The translations under genes were made by a program, and so were the position numbers. A stretch of DNA of 37,358 bases. Source: Methanothrix sp. (GTDB taxonomy: Archaea; Halobacteriota; Methanosarcinia; Methanotrichales; Methanotrichaceae). The DNA lies in contig JAPKYD010000014.1 of NCBI GenBank assembly GCA_026394475.1, positions 1 to 37,358 of the forward strand, given 5' to 3'. This document shows, piece by piece, positions 1-7,444 of the stretch; the stretch's first letter is position 1, and the number at the start of each line of letters is the position of its first letter. The notes beneath the pieces were generated by a model. The model had not been told where the DNA came from, searched no databases, and worked only from the letters and a program-made list of their open reading frames with translations.

Positions 1-1096
1 CGGGAACACCGATCTCCTCCCGGGTTAAATCCACAACCACGACGCGATCCAGCCCTGCCTCCTCCAGCTTGCCGAGCATATATTTTATGTCCAGCAGGAA
101 GTCGTCGCTGTCGAAGGACTCCATCTCGGAGAAGCTCTCTTCCCCGGAGGTCTCAAACCAGTGCCTATTGAGCCTCTTGGTTCTTTCGTAGCCGATCTGC
201 TTCCTGAAGTCCGCCTGGGTGGTGTCCTCCCTGGCCCCGTGAATCTGGGTGAGCCGACTCTGCGCCACCTCCGTCAGAGCGCGCAGCACGGCCACGCTGG
301 CAGAGGTGTGGGTGCCCATGCCTGTGGTTAGCAGGGTAGGGTCGCGGAGCCGGATATCATCGGAGACGGCAGCGCAGGTGGGGATGCCTATGTCGCTGGT
401 GATATCCCTCAGATAGACCTCGACTTCGGCTCGCCGGAACTTGTCCAGAAGCGATCCAGCCAGGCCGTCGCCGACACCGCTGATCAGCGGGCCGGTGTTG
501 CGCACCGCCTCGACCAGGGCCCAGGCGTCCCTCTCGATGACCTCAGCCAGGCCATGGAATATGGCCTCCTCAATCTCATTTCCCGAGGCCAAGCCGCTGG
601 TGTTTGTTCGGAATAGCCGCTTGTAATCGGAAGGCAGAGGATGGAAGACCGCATTGGCTGGAACCAGGATCTCCTCATCATTCATGATGTCCCAGCCAGG
701 AACCCAGGGAATCTCGGCGTTCGCATCCGCTCCCTCGGGCAGGATCAAATCGGATGGATCGAGAGCTGATGTCCCCAGCTCCGCAAAGCGAGCCAGGTGC
801 AGCTCGCGGTCAGCCACCTCCGCAGAGTAGCGCTCCAGGCCTTCCATCATGGCCGAGACCTTGGCCTCGATGGGCGTTGCCCCTTTGCCATTGTAGACGG
901 AGATTGCGCCGCGATCCGCCAGGGGCCGGATGGAAGAGAAGACGGGTATGCCGATCCGGTCCAGGTTGGTTATATCCGCCACCCTGGTGATCCCGGCGGC
1001 GGGCATCTTGGCCTCCACTCGATCCAGCGTCTCCTGAGGAGGCAGGGCCCGGTGAGTATCATCTTTGTATCTTTTGATGCAGGACGCGAGTCTCAT
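1..1096 (-). CDS. ycaO: YcaO-family protein, methanogenesis marker 1 (3' end cut by window)
   Basis: Translating the minus strand from an ATG at 1096 gives one open frame of 365 codons that runs off the left edge, so the C-terminus is missing. The text has the YcaO pattern: a SVYNGKG stretch followed by [17 protein letters not shown], and later [19 protein letters not shown], the acidic segments used for ATP/Mg binding in this family. In methanogens the marker 1 YcaO activates a backbone amide of methyl-coenzyme M reductase so that thioglycine can be installed, with TfuA as usual partner; no tfuA lies in this window. The thioesterase gene ends 37 bases upstream, so they may share a transcript, although a TTTATAT stretch in that gap could be a separate promoter. 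Family is confident; the MCR role rests on resemblance to marker 1. Confidence 0.88.
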   Translation of the reverse strand, partial: MRLASCIKRYKDDTHRALPPQETLDRVEAKMPAAGITRVADITNLDRIGIPVFSSIRPLADRGAISVYNGKGATPIEAKVSAMMEGLERYSAEVADRELHLARFAELGTSALDPSDLILPEGADANAEIPWVPGWDIMNDEEILVPANAVFHPLPSDYKRLFRTNTSGLASGNEIEEAIFHGLAEVIERDAWALVEAVRNTGPLISGVGDGLAGSLLDKFRRAEVEVYLRDITSDIGIPTCAAVSDDIRLRDPTLLTTGMGTHTSASVAVLRALTEVAQSRLTQIHGAREDTTQADFRKQIGYERTKRLNRHWFETSGEESFSEMESFDSDDFLLDIKYMLGKLEEAGLDRVVVVDLTREEIGVP

Positions 1097-1133
1097 TGCC
1101 AGGAGCAAGGCGGCTATGGAATATAAAACCTGT

Positions 1134-1550
1134 TCAAAGGAAGGGCAGAGGGTCTTTTTTCCGATAGGCCAGCGCCTGGCAGGTCGCGATCAACCTGCCA
1201 TCCTCGCCCGTCACCCGGATCTCGCAGGCAGAGATCCGGCTGGATCGGTTCACCTCCCTGCCCTCCGCAAGAAGGACCTGGCCCGGGGTGACGCCGCAGA
1301 GGTAGTTCACACTCACGCCCAGGGCCACAGCCACTGTTCCATGCGAGTTCACAGAGAGCTCGAAGGCGGAATCGATGAGAGCGTAGATCGCCGCCCCGTG
1401 CGTCGAGTCGAAGATGTTGTTCATAATCTCTGAAGTCTCCATCCTCACCAGGGCGCGGCCCGGCTCAAGCTCCATAATCTGAATCCCGAAGATCCGGGCA
1501 AAAGGCTCCGCAAGAAAACGTTCCTTTAAGGTCTGAAGGCAATCGTCCAT
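1134..1550 (-). CDS. PaaI-type hotdog-fold thioesterase
   Basis: A 138-residue single-domain hotdog protein. Around residues 43-66 it has NNIFDSTHGAAIYALIDSAF, the PaaI/YdiI arrangement (Asn, HGG-like turn here HGA, then a helix carrying the catalytic acid position). The ending TCQALAYRKK is typical of the last strand. Such enzymes hydrolyse acyl-CoA thioesters, usually as tetramers in the cytoplasm; the substrate cannot be read from sequence. It lies directly upstream of the YcaO gene on the same strand and is divergent from the unknown gene at 1615. A GGGATGAT stretch a few bases before the ATG could serve as ribosome binding site. HGA in place of HGG is a mild deviation. Confidence 0.8.
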   Translation of the reverse strand: MDDCLQTLKERFLAEPFARIFGIQIMELEPGRALVRMETSEIMNNIFDSTHGAAIYALIDSAFELSVNSHGTVAVALGVSVNYLCGVTPGQVLLAEGREVNRSSRISACEIRVTGEDGRLIATCQALAYRKKDPLPFL

Positions 1551-1586
1551 AGTATCATCCCTCTCTGGGCATTATCCTCGAAATGG

Positions 1587-1592
1587 TTATAT
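1587..1592 (+). promoter_or_regulatory. TATA box for the 1615 gene (leaderless start)
   Basis: TTATAT preceded by a purine-rich CGAAATGG, a good archaeal BRE/TATA pair. Its centre is about 25 bases before the ATG at 1615, so transcription should begin at or next to the start codon. No Shine-Dalgarno sequence precedes that ATG, which fits a leaderless message. Confidence 0.55.
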
Positions 1593-1614
1593 CTGCTCCG
1601 CCTGATCTCTTCGC

Positions 1615-2118
1615 ATGCCCGCTGCCCCAGGCACCAAACCAGAGCCTGTCTCCATGGAGTTGAGCGGCTCTGCGGTGTCCATTCTCCTCACCCAGGGCGC
1701 TATTAACATCTGGTTTGGAAGAAAATTCGAGAAATCACTCATCGCCAGGATATTGCTGATAATATCCAAAGTGGACTCAACCACAGAGCATGAGAAGGAG
1801 GTCTTATGCCGATTCGAAGAGATAAGCGAGTTCGAGAGCAACGGCTATATCCTCAGCTCTTACGCTCGAAAAAAAGAAAATTACAGGGCCATATTTGTGG
1901 TCCCATTCTCCAATTCCCGGGCCCTGGAGAAGTTCATTGAATCCGTTTTGCAGGAGACAGAGAGAGAGGACGCGAAGATCACCCTTTACTGGAGAGGGGG
2001 AAGGGTCAGGATGAACATGATAAAGGAGGAGCTAGGCAGGCTTAATTGCTTTGGCATCCTCAATGTAGTTTATAAGGACGGCCAGACAGGAGTGGATGCT
2101 GCAGAGGAGGAGTCATGA
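1615..2118 (+). CDS. Conserved-looking protein of unknown function, coupled to aminotransferase
   Basis: I do not recognise this 167-residue protein. It has no clear membrane segment or metal motif. The N-terminal half is hydrophobic and strand-rich (ILLTQGAINIWFGRKF), the middle is charged, and a compact alpha/beta stretch follows (YRAIFVVPF, then a helix, then KITLYWRGG). It is probably real because its TGA overlaps the aminotransferase ATG in an ATGA junction at 2115-2118 and because a good TATA box sits about 25 bases before its ATG. An internal ATG at 1654 is an alternative start. A role linked to the aminotransferase is inference from coupling alone. Confidence 0.65.
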   Translation: MPAAPGTKPEPVSMELSGSAVSILLTQGAINIWFGRKFEKSLIARILLIISKVDSTTEHEKEVLCRFEEISEFESNGYILSSYARKKENYRAIFVVPFSNSRALEKFIESVLQETEREDAKITLYWRGGRVRMNMIKEELGRLNCFGILNVVYKDGQTGVDAAEEES

Positions 2119-3218
2119 GATTTGCAGGCTGCACTAGATATATAGAGATTTCAGGCATAAGGAAGTGCTTTGAGGGATCGCCCCCAGGGTCCATAAACCT
2201 GGGCCTGGGCCAACCGGACTTTGATACGCCGGACCATATCAAAAAAGCAGCCATTGAGGCCATCGAGAGAGGTGTCACCGGCTACACGCCCAACTGCGGC
2301 GTGCCGGAGCTGCGCGCCGCTCTTGCGGAGAAGTTCCTGAAGGAGAACGGGATCGAATGCGTTCCGGAGGAGATCATGGTGACCAGCGGAGCCAGCGAGG
2401 CCCTCTTCCTGGTCATCGCTGCGTTGGTGGACAGGGGCGACGAGGTGCTGGTAGGCGACCCGAGCTTTCTCTCCTACGCAGAGCTGACCAAGCTGGTCGG
2501 CGGCAAGCCCATCGGCGTGCCTTTGGACGAGGACCTCAGGCTCTCGCCAGATGCCATTGCGGACAAAATCACAGACAAAACCAAGCTGATCGTATTGAAC
2601 TCGCCCTCCAATCCCACAGGAGCTGTGCAGACAGGAGAGCAGATGCGATCTATCGCCGAGTTGGCCGAAGACAAGGACATCGGTGTTCTCTCAGATGAGG
2701 TCTATGAACATTTCATCTACCAGGGAGAACACGTCAGTCCGGGCCGATTCTCTGATAACGTCATCACCGTCAATGCTGTCTCCAAGACCTACGCCATGAC
2801 CGGCTGGAGGCTGGGGTATCTGGTGGCGAAGGGCTCTAGCCTGGAGCAGCTTCTGAAAGTTCATCAGTATGTCCAGGCCTGCGCCTGCTCTATCTCCCAA
2901 TTGGCGGCCCTGCAAGCAGTCACCGGGCCCCAGGACTGCGTAGCTCAGATGAGAGAGGAGTTTCGGAGCCGCAGGGATTTGATGGTGAAGGGCTTTAGGG
3001 AGATGGGCGTGGATCTCGTGGTTCCCGAAGGAGCCTTCTACCTCTTTCCCAAGGTAGGCGACGGCGATGCCGCAGCCGCCCGCCTGACCAGGGCAGGAGT
3101 GATCACTGTTCCCGGATCGGCCTTCGGACCGGGCGGAAAGGAGCACATCAGGATCTCCTACGCTGCTGCCCGAACGCAGCTGGAGGAGGCTTTGCGGCGC
3201 ATGAAAGATATTCTTTAA
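2115..3218 (+). CDS. Class I/II PLP-dependent aminotransferase (aspartate aminotransferase-like)
   Basis: A full-length 367-residue fold-type I aminotransferase. Visible motifs are LGLGQPDFDTPDHI near residue 29, GYTPNCGVPELR near 56, the NPTG loop (SPSNPTGA, about 163-170), SDEVYE (193-198) and the PLP lysine K224 in AVSKTYAMTGWRLGY with its following arginine. It transfers an amino group between an amino acid and 2-oxoglutarate in the cytoplasm. The subgroup resembles archaeal aspartate/aromatic aminotransferases, but the substrate is not settled by these motifs. It is translationally coupled to the unknown protein upstream and followed after 35 bases by aIF5A, which has its own promoter-like sequence. 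Confidence 0.9.
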   Translation: MRFAGCTRYIEISGIRKCFEGSPPGSINLGLGQPDFDTPDHIKKAAIEAIERGVTGYTPNCGVPELRAALAEKFLKENGIECVPEEIMVTSGASEALFLVIAALVDRGDEVLVGDPSFLSYAELTKLVGGKPIGVPLDEDLRLSPDAIADKITDKTKLIVLNSPSNPTGAVQTGEQMRSIAELAEDKDIGVLSDEVYEHFIYQGEHVSPGRFSDNVITVNAVSKTYAMTGWRLGYLVAKGSSLEQLLKVHQYVQACACSISQLAALQAVTGPQDCVAQMREEFRSRRDLMVKGFREMGVDLVVPEGAFYLFPKVGDGDAAAARLTRAGVITVPGSAFGPGGKEHIRISYAAARTQLEEALRRMKDIL

Positions 3219-3250
3219 ATAGGAGAGTTGCATTCGTCGCTAGGAGTGAT
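3211..3250 (+). promoter_or_regulatory. Promoter and ribosome binding site of aIF5A
   Basis: TTCTTTAAAT at 3211-3220 overlaps the end of the aminotransferase gene and looks like a TATA box. GGAGTGAT at 3243-3250 is a near-consensus Shine-Dalgarno sequence three bases before the ATG at 3254. Confidence 0.45.
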
Positions 3251-3253
3251 GAA

Positions 3254-3637
3254 ATGAAGGAGCAGGTTGAGGTCAGAGAGCTGAAAGAAGGAAGATATGT
3301 AATCATTGACGATGAACCCTGCATAATCAAGGGCATATCCCATTCCAAGCCCGGGAAACACGGCAGCGCCAAAGCCAGGGTGGACGCCATAGGCATCTTC
3401 GATAATCAGAAGAGGTCGATCGTGTTGCCGGTTACGACGAAGATCTATGTGCCCACCGTAGAGCGCCAGACGGGTCTGGTCCTGTCCATCGGCAACACCT
3501 CGGTGCAGCTCATGGACATGGGCACTTATGCCACTGTGGATGTACCCATAACCGCAGATCAAAAGCCAAAGATTGAGGAAGGAAAAGAAGTTCCCTACTT
3601 CTTCGTCATGGGCAGGACCAAGCTGGATCTGCGCTAG
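3254..3637 (+). CDS. eif5A: Translation initiation factor aIF5A
   Basis: 127 residues, the normal archaeal length. The N-terminal KOW/SH3-like domain contains the hypusination loop SKPGKHGSAK with K35 as the lysine modified to (deoxy)hypusine, and an OB-fold follows from about residue 70. The factor binds the ribosomal E/P site and relieves stalling during elongation, for example at proline runs. The modification consumes spermidine, which makes the adjacent decayed agmatinase relevant. A TATA box and Shine-Dalgarno sequence precede it, so it need not depend on the aminotransferase promoter. Confidence 0.96.
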   Translation: MKEQVEVRELKEGRYVIIDDEPCIIKGISHSKPGKHGSAKARVDAIGIFDNQKRSIVLPVTTKIYVPTVERQTGLVLSIGNTSVQLMDMGTYATVDVPITADQKPKIEEGKEVPYFFVMGRTKLDLR

Positions 3638-3647
3638 AATCCTTCGA

Positions 3648-4077
3648 TGTTCCAGAAGTGCGGCTTCGCCGATGCCACTTCGGATTTAGATGATGCTGAT
3701 TTAATCGGTTGCTCTTTGACTCCACCACATCTTTTCGGTCCGGTTCAAGAGAGGGACCCGATGCCATTCGCCGCGCATCGCACGACTTCGAAAGTTACGA
3801 TTACTACTATGATGTGGATCTAGCAGATCTCAAGATCTGCGAGTGGCTCTATCTCTCCATCGATCTCGACGCCCTCGACCCCGCTTGTGCGCCTGCAGTC
3901 GGAGATCCGGAGCCGTTTGGGCTGAGCCCTTGGGACGTTTAGAGAGTGCTGGAGCGCACAGCGCCTTGGGCCAAGGGTCTGGATATAAATGAGCTCACTC
4001 CTGCCTATGACCGCGGAGAGACAGCGCGGCCAGCGCGCGAGCTCATCGCCGCCAAAGCCAAGAAATCGGAAAAATAA
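3648..4077 (+). pseudogene. speB: Decayed agmatinase/ureohydrolase (speB-like)
   Basis: Three pieces of an agmatinase are recognisable. Frame 1 from the ATG at 3648 reads MFQKCGFADATSDLDDADLIG. Near 3708 the match moves to another frame: FDSTTSFRSGSREGPDAIRRAS, ending DVDLADLKI. This jumps directly to LYLSIDLDALDPACAPAVGDPEP, so roughly 130 residues of the core, including the first metal-binding motifs, are missing. An in-frame TAG at 3940 interrupts the C-terminus, which continues as VLERTAPWAKGLDINELTPAYD to a TAA at 4075. The deletion junction at 3823-3840 is a palindrome, GCAGATCT-CA-AGATCTGC. Agmatinase next to eIF5A is a common archaeal arrangement, so this is a dead relic of that neighbour. 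Confidence 0.85.
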
Positions 4078-4118
4078 ATTAAGAAAGTCTATTGTGCTGG
4101 TGCCCGTCATGCTGGTGC

Positions 4119-4259
4119 CTATTTGTGAAGCATCTTCTTGAAGGCCATTATGGCCAGGATGAGAAGAGCAATGAGCATCGCCAGCTTGGAGAGCTTGAAA
4201 ATGACTCTCAAGGGAAGCGAGACAAAGCACATCATCGTCTTGAACAAACCCCAGAACAT
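4119..4259 (-). CDS. Small membrane protein, 46 residues
   Basis: An ATG at 4259 opens a 46-codon frame ending in TAG at 4119-4121. The product has short basic stretches and a strongly hydrophobic helix at about 25-40 (LAMLIALLILAIMAF), ending KKMLHK. GGTGGGGA sits about eight bases before the ATG, and a minus-strand TATA-like ATATATTAATAGG lies near 4311-4323, giving an expected 5' leader of some 30 bases. I know no family for it. It fills the gap between the dead agmatinase and argH, transcribed toward the agmatinase. Real expression is likely but not proven. Confidence 0.5.
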   Translation of the reverse strand: MFWGLFKTMMCFVSLPLRVIFKLSKLAMLIALLILAIMAFKKMLHK

Positions 4260-4369
4260 CTTTTAATCCCCACCACATTTTTTTAGACCTAGGTGCCGGA
4301 GCCATCGAGATCCTATTAATATATCTCACGCCTCATTGGATTTATTTTTTGTGGTAGTTCTCGCCAATG

Positions 4370-5800
4370 CTACTGCATCGCCCCAAGGTCGGCCAGGGCA
4401 CGGTTGATCTTGTCACGCCTCTTCGCCACCTCTTCGGACCGTTCCGCTATCAGTCTCAGCCTCTCCCGGACCATGCGCAATCCTTCGGAGGGTGCCGGAC
4501 CGCCGGTGTTGGCCCTCAGAGCCACGTTGCTCTTCGGGTCCAGGGCATTCTCCAGATCGCCTGCGGAGAAACCGCGCTCGCTGACCCGAAAGCCTGCAAG
4601 CTCCATGGCCACTGCGTCCAGATCGGCCAGGCCCGGCCTTCGGCCTGCAGCGGCGATCCGGCCCACGATGCTGTGCGCCGTGCGGAAGGGCATGCCCGTG
4701 CGTCGCACCAGCGAGTCGGCCAGCTCGGTGGCCGTGGCAAAGCCAGTGCCAGAGCTCTCTTCCATCCTTTCCAGGTTGAACTTGAGAGTGGATATGCAGC
4801 CGTCCAGGATGCGCACCGTGCTCCTGGCCCAATCCATCCCCCGCCAGAGGTGGGGCGTGACCTCCTGCAGGTCCCGGTTGTAGCTTTGGGGAAGGGCCTT
4901 GCAGATGGCCAGAGCCGAGACCAGGCTGCCCAGGACTGAGCCCGTTTTTCCCCGCGCCAGCTCTGCAGTGTCAGGATTCTTCTTCTGGGGCATGATGGAG
5001 CTGGTCGAGGCAAAGAGGTTGTCCAGCTCCAGATAGCCGAACTCTGAGGTGGACCACAGGATCAGCTCCTCCGCCAGACGGCTCAGGTTGACCATGCAGA
5101 TGGAGAGGTCAGCCAGAACTTCCAGGATGAAGTCGCGCGCGGAGACCGCGTCCATGCTGTTCTCGACCAGGCCATCAAAGCCCAGGAGCTGACACGTCCG
5201 GAGCCTGTCGATCTTGAAGCCGGTGGAGGCGAAGGCGGCCGCGCCCAAGGGGCTGAGGTTGACTCTTTGGTAGGCATCCAGGATTCGCGCCAGATCTCGC
5301 AGAAAAGCGTCGGCGTGGGCCAGCAGGTGGTGTGCCAATGTGGTGGGTTGAGCATGCTGGGTGTGGGTGAAGCCGGGAATAATAGTATTAGTATGCTTTT
5401 CTGCCAGCCTGACCAGCGATGTGATCAGCGAGAGCTGCTCCTCCATCAGAGCCAGCATCTCCGCACGAAGCGCAATGCGGATGCAGGTCGCCACCTCGTC
5501 GTTCCTGGACCTTGCGGTGTGCATCCTTCCCCCCTCGGGGCCGACGCGGGAGAGGACGAAGGCTTCGATGGCCTCATGCACATCCTCGCCCGCGCCCAAG
5601 TCGGCCTCCCGAAGATCATCCAGGGCGGCGATGATGCGAGAGCAGACCTCGTCCGAGATCAAGCCCTGCTCCTTGAGCATTATGAGATGGGCTCTGTCCA
5701 CGAGCAGATCGGCCTCAAAGATTCTTCTGTCTGCCTTGCGGGAGGAGAGGTAATCCAGGACATCCTGCGAGATCTTGCCAAGCCTCTGGTCGCGAAACAT
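4370..5800 (-). CDS. argH: Argininosuccinate lyase
   Basis: 476 residues, full length for the fumarase/aspartase superfamily. Signatures are HTARSRND (94-101), the catalytic-region THTQHAQP (145-152) and the mobile-loop SSIMPQKKNP (267-276) with its catalytic serine. It splits argininosuccinate into arginine and fumarate, the last step of arginine synthesis. The ATG at 5800 follows the argJ stop by one base, so the two are translated from one message. It is the last gene of the argC-CBS-argJ-argH run; argG is not in the window. Confidence 0.97.
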   Translation of the reverse strand: MFRDQRLGKISQDVLDYLSSRKADRRIFEADLLVDRAHLIMLKEQGLISDEVCSRIIAALDDLREADLGAGEDVHEAIEAFVLSRVGPEGGRMHTARSRNDEVATCIRIALRAEMLALMEEQLSLITSLVRLAEKHTNTIIPGFTHTQHAQPTTLAHHLLAHADAFLRDLARILDAYQRVNLSPLGAAAFASTGFKIDRLRTCQLLGFDGLVENSMDAVSARDFILEVLADLSICMVNLSRLAEELILWSTSEFGYLELDNLFASTSSIMPQKKNPDTAELARGKTGSVLGSLVSALAICKALPQSYNRDLQEVTPHLWRGMDWARSTVRILDGCISTLKFNLERMEESSGTGFATATELADSLVRRTGMPFRTAHSIVGRIAAAGRRPGLADLDAVAMELAGFRVSERGFSAGDLENALDPKSNVALRANTGGPAPSEGLRMVRERLRLIAERSEEVAKRRDKINRALADLGAMQ

Positions 5801-5801
5801 A

Positions 5802-6968
5802 TCAGGTCGTGTAGTTAGCGTTTATGTCCACATATCCGTGCGTCAGGTCGCAGCCGAAGCTGCGGGCAGAGGCCGTGCCAAGATCCAGGTCCACGTTGAT
5901 GGTAATAGCATCTCCTTTCATAATCTTCTTAGCCGCTTCCAGGACACCTTCCATGATCTTGCCCCGCTCCACTAAGGCAACCTTCAAGCCGCCGCCCTCC
6001 AGGCCCAGGCTGATCTTTCCAGGATCTACTGCAGCGCCGGAGTATCCCACGGCACAGATGATCCTTCCCCAGTTGGGATCGGCACCGTAAACAGCGGTCT
6101 TGACCAGGCTGCTGCGGGCTACGGCGCGCGCCACAGCGCGGGCATCCTCCTCGCTCCTGGCTCCGAAGACCGCAGTCTCGAAGTATTTGCTGGCGCCTTC
6201 TCCGTCCCTGGCCATCATGCGCGCCAGCTCCATGCAGACGAAACCCAGAGCCTCACGGAAAACCTCTAGCCTGCACTTTATCTTGCCCGTAGCGGTGAGG
6301 AGCACAGTGTCGTTGGTGCTGGTGTCCCCGTCCACGGTGAGCATATTGAAGCTGTCTTTGACAGCATCCCTCAGGCATTCCTTTAATGCCTCGACGCTCA
6401 CATTCGCGTCCGTGTAGAGAAAGCAGAGCATGGTGGCCATGTTGGGCTCGATCATGCCCGCACCCTTCACAATCCCGGCCACGCGCAGGCCCTGATGCTC
6501 TACCGCTATCTCTTTCACGCGGGTGTCCGTGGTCATGATGGCCCGCGCCGCTTCTGCACTGGCTTGCGCATCGCTTCTGAGCCTGGCCTTGGCCTGGTGG
6601 AACAGCCCGGCCATGAGGGCCATATCCATGTATCTGCCGATGACGCCCGTGGAGGCCACGGCGATCTTCATCTCTTCCGTCCCCAGGAAGCCGGCCAGCA
6701 GGCGGGCCATGGCCTTGGCATCCTCCCGGCCGCGCTGGCCGGTGTAGGCGTTGGCGCAGCCGCTGTTGGCGATGATGCCCTCCAGGTGACCAAAACCTTC
6801 CAGGTGCTCAAAAGTAACATCCAGCGGCGCAGCCCGAACCTTATTGGTGGTGAACATGCCGGCTGCGGCCCCAGAGGCGGCGATGAGGGCCAGGCCGTAC
6901 CTGCCCTGGCGGGCTCCGGAAGCGCGCACTCCGGAGATGGCGCAGATGCCGCCCTCAATCCGCTTCAT
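5802..6968 (-). CDS. argJ: Glutamate N-acetyltransferase / ornithine acetyltransferase
   Basis: 388 residues, normal length. The proenzyme cleavage motif is intact (KGAGMIEPNMATML), predicting autocleavage between A178 and T179, with T179 as the nucleophile of the beta chain. STGVIGR (106-112), a motif expected near the oxyanion hole, is also present. ArgJ recycles the acetyl group from N-acetylornithine to glutamate; whether it also uses acetyl-CoA (bifunctional form) cannot be decided from these motifs. Its ATG lies inside the end of the CBS gene (14-base overlap), and argH follows one base after its stop. Confidence 0.96.
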   Translation of the reverse strand: MKRIEGGICAISGVRASGARQGRYGLALIAASGAAAGMFTTNKVRAAPLDVTFEHLEGFGHLEGIIANSGCANAYTGQRGREDAKAMARLLAGFLGTEEMKIAVASTGVIGRYMDMALMAGLFHQAKARLRSDAQASAEAARAIMTTDTRVKEIAVEHQGLRVAGIVKGAGMIEPNMATMLCFLYTDANVSVEALKECLRDAVKDSFNMLTVDGDTSTNDTVLLTATGKIKCRLEVFREALGFVCMELARMMARDGEGASKYFETAVFGARSEEDARAVARAVARSSLVKTAVYGADPNWGRIICAVGYSGAAVDPGKISLGLEGGGLKVALVERGKIMEGVLEAAKKIMKGDAITINVDLDLGTASARSFGCDLTHGYVDINANYTT

Positions 6969-7434
6969 GGTGCATCCCCAGGCCGGAGATTATATCGCCC
7001 CTGGTCACGATGCCCACCAGCCTGCCGTCCTCTACGACAGGAAGACGATTGATCCGGTGACGGGTCATGATGCCTGCCGCTTCTTCGACGGTGTCCTCCG
7101 GTCCGACCTCGTGCAGATTCCTGCTCATCACGTCCGAAATCCTCTTCTTGGGTATCTCCATCATGCCAGCGTGCATCCTCTCCCACTTCACCAGGTCGCG
7201 GAAGGGCACCTCGAAGACCTCGAAGGGGCTGGGAAGCCAGAGGCCGCCCTCATCCTCTTCCACGGATAGAAGCCTCAGGAGGTCCGATTCCGAGACGATG
7301 CCCACCAGCCTCTCTCCGTCCAGGACGGGCATGCCGCTGATCTTGTTCTCACGCAGCTTTCGGGCTGCTTCACTCACGAGGTCGTCTGCTTGGACCGTGA
7401 TGGGCTTGACGTTCATGACATCTCTGACTTTCAT
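6955..7434 (-). CDS. Two-CBS-domain protein embedded in the arginine operon
   Basis: About 159 residues made of a tandem CBS (Bateman) pair. CBS1 begins VRDVMNVKPITVQADD and ends GMPVLDGERLVGIVSESDLL. After a linker rich in Trp, Phe and Glu, CBS2 begins ISDVMSRNLHEVGPEDT and ends NRLPVVEDGRLVGIVTRGDII. Such pairs bind AMP, ATP, SAM or related ligands and act as sensors. I chose the ATG at 7434 because GAGGTG at 7441-7446 is six bases upstream and itself overlaps the argC stop; the longer frame to 7485 lacks such a site. It sits between argC and argJ and overlaps argJ, so a regulatory link to arginine synthesis is a reasonable inference. Confidence 0.88.
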   Translation of the reverse strand: MKVRDVMNVKPITVQADDLVSEAARKLRENKISGMPVLDGERLVGIVSESDLLRLLSVEEDEGGLWLPSPFEVFEVPFRDLVKWERMHAGMMEIPKKRISDVMSRNLHEVGPEDTVEEAAGIMTRHRINRLPVVEDGRLVGIVTRGDIISGLGMHHEAD

Positions 7435-7444
7435 CGCTTTCACC

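Noticed and set aside
1587-1841. Minus-strand ORF of 84 codons overlapping the 1615 gene
   Set aside because: Antisense to a gene with promoter and coupling evidence; no ribosome binding site.
3940-3942. TAG in the agmatinase relic as a possible pyrrolysine codon
   Set aside because: The gene also has a frameshift and lacks its metal-binding core, so read-through would not restore an enzyme; no pyl genes are seen.
4367-4939. Plus-strand ORF of 190 codons opposite argH
   Set aside because: Antisense to argH, with low-complexity His/Gly/Arg composition and no ribosome binding site.
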